Shown: in pieces, positions 1 to 5,339 of the stretch
How positions within the stretch are numbered: the first letter of the stretch is position 1
Layout: each line of letters starts with the position of its first letter
NCBI GenBank assembly: GCA_023395675.1
Contig: JAEWYL010000299.1
Location: 1-5,339, forward strand
Reading direction: 5' to 3'
DNA from: Chloroflexota bacterium
Lineage (GTDB): Bacteria > Chloroflexota > Anaerolineae > Anaerolineales > UBA4823
Length of the DNA stretch: 5,339 nucleotides
The notes under the pieces: model-generated
Databases searched by the model: none
The model's input: only the letters and a program-made list of their open reading frames with translations
Told to the model about the DNA's origin: nothing
Translations under genes and position numbers: made by a program

Positions 1-501
1 GACCTGCGTCCGTCTGGCGTCTCGGATGGGTTCTGCCGGCTGATGGCAGATTCGGGCTGCTTCTCCGTCAATCTCTCGATTGAATCGGCCTCTGAAAGCA
101 TGCTGCAGCGCATGAAGCGCGGCTTCAGCGTGCGGCAGGTGCGGGACGCCCTGGAAGCCATGAGCCGCTCGGGAATCCCCTTTGGCGCTTCGTTGATGCT
201 CGGCGCGCCGGGAGAGACGCCGGAAACGATCGCGGAAACCCTGGATGTGCTGGGCGGTTATGAGATCCCGAATGGAGTATGGGTGACGATCGGGGTGTAC
301 CTGTGGACCGCGTACCAGGACGTCGTTATCGAAGCCCGGCGGGAAGGATACCTGAAGGAGGACCAGGACCTGTTTAACGGTTGTGTCTATCTTTCCCCCG
401 CTCTCCCCGGGCCTTACCTGAAAGAGCTGCTGGTCGATCTGCGTTCCAGGAAGGGTTATACGGTCCAGATCAATAAGCCCCACGCGGGCTGGACGCTGTA
501 A
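1..501 (+). CDS. Radical SAM protein, probably cobalamin-binding class (3' part only)
   Basis: The reading frame is open from base 1, so this is the last 166 residues of a longer protein; the ATG at 43 is internal and not the true start. The visible part matches the second half of a radical SAM barrel. It has a strand ending in IESAS (the counterpart of the family IESGS motif), followed by MLQRMKRGFS, then an amphipathic helix, then the GAPGET loop that commonly follows in B12-binding radical SAM proteins (BchE/MiaB-like fold). The CxxxCxxC iron-sulfur motif and any cobalamin domain would lie upstream, outside the window, so catalytic competence cannot be judged. Such enzymes cleave S-adenosylmethionine to make a radical for methylation or rearrangement in the cytoplasm; the substrate here is unknown. 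The C-terminus (QINKPHAGWTL) looks complete. The gene converges on the CapA-like gene, leaving 49 bases between the two stops, with no clear terminator there. Confidence 0.85.
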   Translation, partial: DLRPSGVSDGFCRLMADSGCFSVNLSIESASESMLQRMKRGFSVRQVRDALEAMSRSGIPFGASLMLGAPGETPETIAETLDVLGGYEIPNGVWVTIGVYLWTAYQDVVIEARREGYLKEDQDLFNGCVYLSPALPGPYLKELLVDLRSRKGYTVQINKPHAGWTL

Positions 502-550
502 TCCGCTGCAGGCAGTTTCTAGCGAGCCGGAGAGCTAATCCTGACCGGCC

Positions 551-2308
551 TCACTCCTCCAGCCGGGTTTGCTCGACGACCAGCAGCGCCCCTCCGGCAG
601 GGAGGGCTTCCAGGCGCAGGTTCCGGTATTCCCCGGGCGGGCTGCGCCAGATGCGGGTGAAGCCCCAGCCGTTCCAGCGCCACAGGCTGACCGCCCGGCT
701 CTCCCCATTCTGAAGCGCCTCCAGCACGGCCAGCTCCTGGCGCCCGTCTCCGTCCAGGTCGCCCAGCTCCAGCTCCAGGATGGGGTCGCTGACAGCCGAG
801 CCGCCCCACACCAGCCGCAGCTGCCCCCCGCGAAAGCCCAGAAGATAGGGGTGGCTGAGGAGCACGCCGGAGCGGTCGGGTTTCTGCAGGGCCAGGAGCA
901 GCTCCTGGCGCCCGTCTCCATCCGGGTCGCCGGCTGCAAGGTCGAGCACCGCCCATTCTGAGGGACTCTGCCAGGTAGGCTGCCCGGGGCCTTCGACGCG
1001 CACGCTCCGGTCCTCCAGTACGGCCTTTTCCGGCAGGCCGTCGCCGCTCAGGTCGGTTGAGAGAGATTCCGGGGGTGCAGCCATTTGTAGATCAAGCGCC
1101 CGTACTTCACCGGGGGGGACCGGTAAGCAGTCATTGGCGGAGCAGCTCCAGGCGCGTAACGCGGCTGCTGGAGCGGAGGGGATAGGAGCAGCCTTCTCGG
1201 GCATATAGCCGGCCCGCCGCAGCACTGCGGCCGCAGATTCGACCGGCAGCCAGGCGGGTCGAGCGCCGGCGGCAACCGGCAGAGCCTGGACGGCTCGCAA
1301 GCCGCGGCGGTCCACAAGGACTCGCAGGGCCAGGCCCTGCCCGGTGTCTCCAAAGCCCTGATCGAAGACGAAATTGCCCAGGCTGTATGCGACCAGAGCC
1401 TTCCCCTCGCCGGAGACCGGGTCGGGTTCGAGCATCTCGACCGGCTGGACCACGTGAGGATGGTGGCCCAGGATCAGGTCAGCCCCCGCTCCGGCCAGGA
1501 GGCGGGCCAGTTCGCGTTGGAGCGGGTCCACCCGCAGCTGGTACTCGAACCCCCAGTGGATGGACACCACGACCAGGTCCGCCTGGCGCTTCGCAGCACG
1601 CACCGCCTCCAGCGCGGTTTCCCGGTCCCAGCCTGCCAGCGCCCAATGCTCGCCTTGCGGGACCTGCCGCACTTCGCCGCTCCACTCTACGCCGCGGGGG
1701 ATGGGGACGGCGTTGAGCGCCAGGAAAGCGAGCTTCAGACCACCCGCCTCCCGGATGACGGCCCGGTAAGCCCCCTCCCGGTCCGGCGCGGCTCCAAGAA
1801 CTCCCAGCCCGGCTGCCTCGAGGCTGGAGGCGGTCCCGGCAAGGCCGCTGAGGCCCCGGTCCAGGGCATGGTTGTTGGCAAGGCCGAGCAGATCGAACCC
1901 GGCTCCGGAAAGGAGGCCGGCGGAGGAAGCGGGGGCGACCAGCCGGTAGGGGCGGCCGGGATTTTCTCCGTTTGGACCCGGTGAAGGCAGCGGCTCTCCC
2001 TCCGGAGCCAGGGCGCTTTCCAGATTTCCCAGGACGATATCGGCCGCCCTCAGGCGAGGCGCCACCTCCGCCAGGGAAGCGCCCGCGCGCTCCACTCCGC
2101 GCCCGAGCATCACATCCCCGACCGCCAGCAGCTCAACCGCGGCCTCCCCTGGCTCTACCGCGCGGCCTTCGCGCAGGTAGAGCCAGGGATAAGCCGCTCC
2201 CCCAGGTAACGAGGCGAGAGGCTGCGAGGCGGCCTGTAAGCCGAGGCAGGCCAGCAGCGCCAGGCCGAGCAGGCGGTAGATAACCCGGCGAGAGAGAGAC
2301 GAGGTCAC
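551..2308 (-). CDS. Exported CapA-family protein (metallophosphatase fold) with C-terminal VCBS/FG-GAP-like repeats
   Basis: The product has 585 residues from a GTG start. Residues 5-27 form a signal peptide or membrane anchor (SRR, then a hydrophobic run, then LQAAS). Residues 58-335 carry the CapA / poly-gamma-glutamate synthesis signature motifs in order: GDVMLG (64-69), NLE (95-97), NNHALD (145-150), HWGFE (251-255), GHHPHVVQ (281-288) and YSLGNFVFD (308-316). The Asp, Asn and His positions expected to bind metal in this calcineurin-like fold are present, so it is probably active. Family members are linked to polyglutamate capsule anchoring or surface polymer metabolism, but most CapA-like proteins have no proven substrate, so the gene name capA is not assigned. 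Residues about 415-580 add three Asp-rich loops (419-427, 461-469, 517-525; the last two D-x-D-G-D-G-R-Q-E) of the VCBS/FG-GAP beta-propeller kind, which probably bind calcium. C389 and C394 could form a disulfide. It is the second gene after the DUF3160 gene, starting 11 bases beyond that stop. A longer frame to 2503 exists but is rejected. Confidence 0.9.
   Translation of the reverse strand: MTSSLSRRVIYRLLGLALLACLGLQAASQPLASLPGGAAYPWLYLREGRAVEPGEAAVELLAVGDVMLGRGVERAGASLAEVAPRLRAADIVLGNLESALAPEGEPLPSPGPNGENPGRPYRLVAPASSAGLLSGAGFDLLGLANNHALDRGLSGLAGTASSLEAAGLGVLGAAPDREGAYRAVIREAGGLKLAFLALNAVPIPRGVEWSGEVRQVPQGEHWALAGWDRETALEAVRAAKRQADLVVVSIHWGFEYQLRVDPLQRELARLLAGAGADLILGHHPHVVQPVEMLEPDPVSGEGKALVAYSLGNFVFDQGFGDTGQGLALRVLVDRRGLRAVQALPVAAGARPAWLPVESAAAVLRRAGYMPEKAAPIPSAPAAALRAWSCSANDCLPVPPGEVRALDLQMAAPPESLSTDLSGDGLPEKAVLEDRSVRVEGPGQPTWQSPSEWAVLDLAAGDPDGDGRQELLLALQKPDRSGVLLSHPYLLGFRGGQLRLVWGGSAVSDPILELELGDLDGDGRQELAVLEALQNGESRAVSLWRWNGWGFTRIWRSPPGEYRNLRLEALPAGGALLVVEQTRLEE
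731..931. repeat. Two near-identical 33-bp direct repeats inside the CapA-like gene
   Basis: Bases 731-763 and 899-931 match at 31 of 33 positions. They are 168 bases apart, exactly 56 codons, and in the same frame. They encode the second and third Asp-rich loops (GDPDGDGRQEL and GDLDGDGRQEL). The nucleotide identity is greater than the protein motif alone requires, which suggests duplication of a repeat unit or gene conversion between units. Confidence 0.8.
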
Positions 2309-2312
2309 CAGT

Positions 2313-2319
2313 TCCTGCT
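2313..2319 (-). promoter_or_regulatory. Ribosome binding site that decides the GTG start of the CapA-like gene
   Basis: On the minus strand AGCAGGA begins immediately after the TAG of the DUF3160 gene and lies four bases before GTG (2308-2306). The match to the consensus is only moderate and the spacing short, so initiation probably relies partly on ribosomes finishing the upstream gene (translational coupling). No ATG in frame lies near a plausible signal peptide start, which supports GTG. Confidence 0.55.
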
Positions 2320-5067
2320 CTACGGCTGCTCCCAGGGCGGAAGCTCTGAGGCGGTGGATCTGCCTGTCACCTGCCAGGTAATCTGGCCGTCCTGTTCCTG
2401 GCGCTCGATGGTGTAAGTCACATCCAGGGTATAGGGGCCGCGCGCGGCAGCGGGTTGGGCTTCGAATTCGGGCATGAGGCCGTCGAAGAGCTGGTCCAGC
2501 CATTCTTCTCGCACCGTCACCACGGCCCGGTCTTCGCCTTCCAGATCGAAAGAGAGGAAGTGCAGGCCGGCGAGCTGCCTGCCCATATACTGCTCTTCTG
2601 CCTGCAGGGCCTGCAGTTCGGCCTGGAAGGGGGTGTAGGCCTCGTAACCTTCCGGAATGCCTCCTTCAGCGGGGGCGTAGTACGCCCAACCCCAGACCAG
2701 GTCTACCATGCGCTCCAGATAGTCCTGAACGGCCCGCTGCAGGTGGTGATGCTCACCCTGGGCGGTGAAGAAGCTGCCGGTCCATTCTGGCTGCACAGGG
2801 GCTTCCCCGGATTCGAGCATGGCGCGCCATTTTTCATCCGTCAGGCGGTCGGGGGCGGGCCAGGGGAACTCGTAGTACGAGAAGACTCCGCCCTTGGCCA
2901 CCTGCAGAGAGATCGTGCCGTCTGCCTGGACCACAGGCACGACCGCATGCAGGGTCTGGATGCGGCCAACGCCGACCTCTAAAACCACCGGGCTGGGAAC
3001 GCCGTCGAAATCGGCGTCCGGATCGGTGGCGACATCGGCGATGACCGCCGCCTGAGGATCCTCGTCCATATACTGCTGGGCGAAACCGTCCTGCTCCTCG
3101 TCCATATCGGCGGAGGCCATGACGAACTGCTCCAGATCGCCGCCGTAGAAGCGGATGGTGTCGTACTCCTCTTCGCTGAGGGGCTGCCCGCTGAGCTCTT
3201 TCTCGGCCATGCCCTGGAACAGGCGGGTCAGTTCCTCCAGGCGCTGCAAGTTCGCCCCGTCGGCCTCGGAAAGCAGCCCGCGGCTCCCCAGGCCCTCTCG
3301 GGTCATGGCCGTCAGGGCGGCCAGACGGGCATAGAAGCCCGGCACCGGTTCCACATAGCCCAGCGCGGCTTTCGGCTCGGGCGCGGGCGGCCCGCCGCCC
3401 ATCTCGGCGTAAGCCTGCTTGGCGTACAGGATGGTGTCATGCTTGAGCTCGGCCCAGGAACCGAGCACGGTGTTGAGCTGTTTGTCCAACCAGAAGGGCG
3501 ACTGCATGAACTGCGGGTAGCCCTGTGCGGGGACCTCCAGCAAGGGGTAGAAGGTGTAGAGCCAGCTGTTGTTCAGGGTCTCGGTCCACTCTTCCACCGC
3601 GAGGCCCTGCAGCCAGGAGCGCATTTTCTCCATCTGCTCGGGGTACCTGGGATAGGAGGTTTCGCCCAGCGCCTCCAAGTGCTCGTAGGCGCGCTCGGAC
3701 CCCATGGCAGCGGGCAGGTCGAGCCCGTTGGGCAGCCCGCGCCGGTTGGTTTCATCCCCCACGTTGCGGTAGATGAGCTGGCGGAAGATATGGGCGTCGG
3801 GCACGAAGCGCTGCCCCATAAAGCGCAGGCCTTTCGTGGTCTCCTCCTCGTCGTCGAGGGATGAGATCACCATACCCAGGATTCTCGGCGGGGGAAGCTG
3901 GTTGGCGGCCTCGATAAAAGCATCCAGCTTCGCATCGTCGGCGATGGCCTCCAACGCTGCGGCCGGGCCGTAGATACTCTCCATCACCTGCTGGTACTGC
4001 ACTACGGTCAGGTCATCGCTGCGCCCGACAAAGAACACCGTCGGGCTGTAGAGGTCGGCCCAGGCATCCAATGCAGGACTGCCGTTCACCTGCGCGTTCT
4101 GCAGGGCCTGGACGAGGAGCAGAGCCTGGCGCGTCTCGGCGCGCCCAACCTCCGGATCATCCGTGCTCAGGCGGAAGGTCATGCGCCCGTACCACATCAT
4201 GCTTTTAAAGTAAGCCTTGAGCTCGTCGCTGAGGGTGTAGTGGCCGCGGGGAATGTACTGCGTGTAGTCTTCTCCAAACTCGTACCCCGGGAAGAGCGGA
4301 GAGGCCTGAATCCCTGCGGCCGACTCGATATTCGCCAGCTCGGCTTCGGCCAGCTCCCGGGCATAGTCAGGGATTTCGACTGCGGGATCGAGCAGCCGGG
4401 CAGCCACCGCTACAAAGGCAGTGGTGCGGCGGGCGGCTTCCTCCCAGGGCCCGCCTGCCAGGGCCTGGTACTGTTCGTCCGCCTCTTGCAGCAGGGCTGC
4501 GTTCAGGCTGCGCAGCAGGGGGATGAAGTGCTCCCGTTCGGCGGTGCGCAGCACCTTGTCGAACAGCAGGTGATAGCTGTGCAGCAGGGAATCGCTGGTG
4601 ACGAAGATGGGCACGTTGTCGTAACGAGCTTTTTCGTACACGGTGTAGAACTCTTTCTCCGTGCCCGGTGTGACCACAAAGCCGCTTTCACCCAGCCGCG
4701 CCTTCTGCTCGGGTGAAAGGACGAAGGGGTTATAGACGTTGCTCAGGTCAGGCGCGATCGGCTCGTGCTGCAGAGAGGGGGCGGGGCCCGCAGGGGCTTC
4801 TTCGAACTCGGCAAACCGCAGGTTCACCGCCGCTCCGGATGAGGCGGGTGGGGGCAGGGGTGAAGCCTCCTGAGCGGGGCCGGCGGCGGTGGGTTCGGGC
4901 AGCGCCTCCGTCTCCTCCGCTGCGCTGCCGGTGGGTTGGGGAATGGGGGAGGAGGTCTCCTCAGCCGGCGCTGGGCCGGGCGAAAAGACCTGGCAGGCGC
5001 TTAACAGCATGGAAAGCGCCAGAAGAGCCGCCAGGGTGCGGCGAATCAACGGGAGAGGGGTATGCAT
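2320..5067 (-). CDS. DUF3160-family lipoprotein of unknown function
   Basis: The product has 915 residues. The N-terminus is a lipoprotein signal: RR at 9-10, a hydrophobic run, then the lipobox LLSAC with the acylated cysteine at 25. Residues 26 to about 80 are a low-complexity Pro/Ala/Glu/Thr linker, typical of a surface lipoprotein holding its domain away from the membrane. The folded part begins near NPFVLSP (113-119) and resembles the DUF3160 family: PIFVTSDSLLHSYH (153-166), a long helical middle, then LEVGVGRIQ (696-704), GGVFSYYEFPWP (726-737) and a nearby WTGSFF segment. The family has no established biochemical function; none is assigned. Acidic stretches at 654-671 and D682-x-D-x-D-x-D-G689 look like calcium-binding loops. 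Within the former, a 13-bp DNA direct repeat (3059-3071 and 3095-3107, 36 bases apart) encodes YMDED/DMDEE. The ATG at 5067 has a strong ribosome binding site and gives a complete signal peptide. It is the first gene of a probable operon with the CapA-like gene. Confidence 0.88.
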   Translation of the reverse strand: MHTPLPLIRRTLAALLALSMLLSACQVFSPGPAPAEETSSPIPQPTGSAAEETEALPEPTAAGPAQEASPLPPPASSGAAVNLRFAEFEEAPAGPAPSLQHEPIAPDLSNVYNPFVLSPEQKARLGESGFVVTPGTEKEFYTVYEKARYDNVPIFVTSDSLLHSYHLLFDKVLRTAEREHFIPLLRSLNAALLQEADEQYQALAGGPWEEAARRTTAFVAVAARLLDPAVEIPDYARELAEAELANIESAAGIQASPLFPGYEFGEDYTQYIPRGHYTLSDELKAYFKSMMWYGRMTFRLSTDDPEVGRAETRQALLLVQALQNAQVNGSPALDAWADLYSPTVFFVGRSDDLTVVQYQQVMESIYGPAAALEAIADDAKLDAFIEAANQLPPPRILGMVISSLDDEEETTKGLRFMGQRFVPDAHIFRQLIYRNVGDETNRRGLPNGLDLPAAMGSERAYEHLEALGETSYPRYPEQMEKMRSWLQGLAVEEWTETLNNSWLYTFYPLLEVPAQGYPQFMQSPFWLDKQLNTVLGSWAELKHDTILYAKQAYAEMGGGPPAPEPKAALGYVEPVPGFYARLAALTAMTREGLGSRGLLSEADGANLQRLEELTRLFQGMAEKELSGQPLSEEEYDTIRFYGGDLEQFVMASADMDEEQDGFAQQYMDEDPQAAVIADVATDPDADFDGVPSPVVLEVGVGRIQTLHAVVPVVQADGTISLQVAKGGVFSYYEFPWPAPDRLTDEKWRAMLESGEAPVQPEWTGSFFTAQGEHHHLQRAVQDYLERMVDLVWGWAYYAPAEGGIPEGYEAYTPFQAELQALQAEEQYMGRQLAGLHFLSFDLEGEDRAVVTVREEWLDQLFDGLMPEFEAQPAAARGPYTLDVTYTIERQEQDGQITWQVTGRSTASELPPWEQP

Positions 5068-5070
5068 TTA

Positions 5071-5080
5071 AATCTCCTTT
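5071..5080 (-). promoter_or_regulatory. Strong ribosome binding site for the DUF3160 gene
   Basis: The minus strand reads AAAGGAGATT, three bases before the ATG, so the GGAG core sits seven bases from the start codon. This near-consensus Shine-Dalgarno sequence fixes the start at 5067 and predicts good translation. Confidence 0.85.
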
Positions 5081-5097
5081 GCCTGGTAAAGCGGGAC

Positions 5098-5135
5098 CTG
5101 TTCAGCGCCGGCTGCTCAAATGGAAGGCTGAACAG
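5098..5135. promoter_or_regulatory. Perfect 9-bp inverted repeat in the leader of the DUF3160 gene
   Basis: CTGTTCAGC (5098-5106) and GCTGAACAG (5127-5135) are exact reverse complements separated by 20 bases. In the mRNA they could form a stem-loop ending 17 bases upstream of the ribosome binding site. No T-run follows on either strand, so it does not look like an intrinsic terminator. The inner CAGC (5103-5106) could instead pair with GCTG at 5111-5114, giving a competing small hairpin. It may be an mRNA control or stability element, or a widely spaced protein site. The role is inferred; only the symmetry is seen. Confidence 0.5.
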
Positions 5136-5185
5136 CGAAGGCACACAGGTAGAAAGCGTTCGTAATTTTCTTCACTATATCTATT

Positions 5186-5195
5186 TTAACGTTAA
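5186..5195. promoter_or_regulatory. 10-bp perfect palindrome TTAACGTTAA
   Basis: This exact palindrome lies within the AT-rich island between the promoter candidate and the leader hairpin. Symmetry of this kind can be a dimeric repressor site, but a 10-bp palindrome in AT-rich DNA can also arise by chance. No regulator family is assigned. Confidence 0.25.
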
Positions 5196-5222
5196 TTCAG
5201 ATGGAAAAGTTCTCTCAAGTTG

Positions 5223-5241
5223 ATTGTTTTACAATAATTGT
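5223..5241. promoter_or_regulatory. Operator-like cluster of three ATTGT/ACAAT half-sites
   Basis: The sequence ATTGTTTTACAATAATTGT contains ATTGT (5223-5227), ACAAT (5231-5235) and ATTGT (5237-5241). The middle arm forms an inverted repeat with each neighbour, with spacers of three and one base. The right-hand palindrome ACAAT-A-ATTGT overlaps the candidate -10 box, a position where a bound protein would block transcription. No regulator is encoded in the window, and the matching family is not recognised. Confidence 0.35.
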
Positions 5242-5262
5242 CGCTGGAAATCATTTATTCAA
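5234..5262 (-). promoter_or_regulatory. Candidate sigma-70-type promoter for the two-gene operon
   Basis: On the minus strand TTGAAT (5262-5257) and AATTAT (5239-5234) are separated by 17 bases. Each matches its consensus (TTGACA, TATAAT) at four of six positions. Transcription would start near 5227, leaving a leader of about 160 bases that includes the 9-bp inverted repeat. The surrounding DNA (5161-5280) is far richer in A and T than the genes, as expected of a promoter. Other -10-like sequences (TAAAAT at 5188-5183, TATAGT at 5179-5174) lack a good -35 box at normal spacing. The exact promoter is uncertain. Confidence 0.3.
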
Positions 5263-5339
5263 TGGCTTTTTGTCTTATGCCCTGGCTTCGCAAGCGTACT
5301 GAGTGCATCCAGCACAACAGGTGAGGGGCCGGGGACGCC
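5259..5339 (-). other. Window-edge segment, possibly the 3' end of an unseen upstream gene
   Basis: Base composition becomes GC-rich again beyond about 5278. On the minus strand one frame is open from the window edge to a TGA at 5261-5259, giving 26 residues that end in KPGHKTKSH. The other two minus frames are also open for roughly 20 to 27 codons, and one of them is cysteine-rich, so an open frame of this length means little. No family is recognised. It may be the tail of a gene, or non-coding sequence. Confidence 0.15.

Noticed and set aside
43..501. A complete 152-residue protein starting at the ATG at base 43
   Set aside because: The frame is open to base 1 and the homology begins before the ATG; a radical SAM protein cannot start in the middle of the barrel. 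It is a 5'-truncated gene cut by the window edge.
502..550. Possible bidirectional terminator between the convergent genes (GCCGG 526-530 with CCGGC 545-549)
   Set aside because: The stem is only five base pairs with a 14-base loop and no T-run on either side, so it is not convincing as an intrinsic terminator.
519..956. Other minus-strand and plus-strand frames over the CapA-like gene (519-956, 535-939, 569-961, 1387-1984, 1972-2283)
   Set aside because: Their products are Arg/Pro/Ala-rich and unlike any family, whereas the CapA frame carries all expected motifs in order.
2455..2982. Long open frames on the plus strand opposite the DUF3160 gene (also 3439-3864 and 4240-4716)
   Set aside because: They have no ribosome binding sites or recognisable domains, and they are antisense shadows expected when GC-rich codon use keeps several frames open.
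5285..5295. Small hairpin GCTT-CGC-AAGC near the right edge
   Set aside because: Only four base pairs; such hairpins are frequent by chance. No tRNA or other RNA structure could be built around it.
5262..5324. Small plus-strand ORF starting ATG at 5262 (20 residues)
   Set aside because: No ribosome binding site precedes it, no family is recognised, and it begins in the AT-rich island where chance ATGs are common.

Overview
The window is GC-rich bacterial DNA holding three protein genes and one AT-rich control region. The best guess for the host is a Chloroflexota bacterium of the Anaerolineae type. That is an inference from three things: a lipoprotein with a Pro/Glu/Thr-rich linker, a DUF3160 protein beside a CapA-like protein, and a cobalamin-type radical SAM protein. 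Nothing in the window proves the taxonomy.

Layout. Bases 1-501 (+) are the 3' end of a radical SAM gene that begins outside the window. After a 49-base gap come two genes on the minus strand, convergent with it and reading from right to left. The promoter-proximal one (5067-2320) encodes a 915-residue DUF3160 lipoprotein. Eleven bases after its stop, a GTG start opens a 585-residue exported CapA-like metallophosphatase-fold protein (2308-551) with a C-terminal set of Asp-rich VCBS/FG-GAP-like repeats. Bases 5068-5339 are the upstream region. It holds a strong ribosome binding site, a 9-bp perfect inverted repeat in the leader, a 120-base AT-rich island (35 of 120 bases are G or C) with operator-like palindromes and a weak promoter candidate, and a GC-richer edge of unknown identity.

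How the genes may work together. The DUF3160 and CapA-like genes look like a two-gene operon whose products both act outside the cytoplasm. One is anchored by a lipid on the membrane surface; the other is secreted or held by an N-terminal membrane segment. Both carry acidic D-x-D-x-D-G type loops that could bind calcium. A shared role at the cell surface is plausible, but the substrate and reaction of neither can be read from the sequence. The radical SAM gene is on the opposite strand and need not be related.

No RNA genes, CRISPR array, insertion sequence or clear intrinsic terminator was seen. The most noteworthy items are the CapA/repeat fusion, its pairing with a DUF3160 lipoprotein, and the unexplained leader structures. 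None is strong evidence of a wholly new system.
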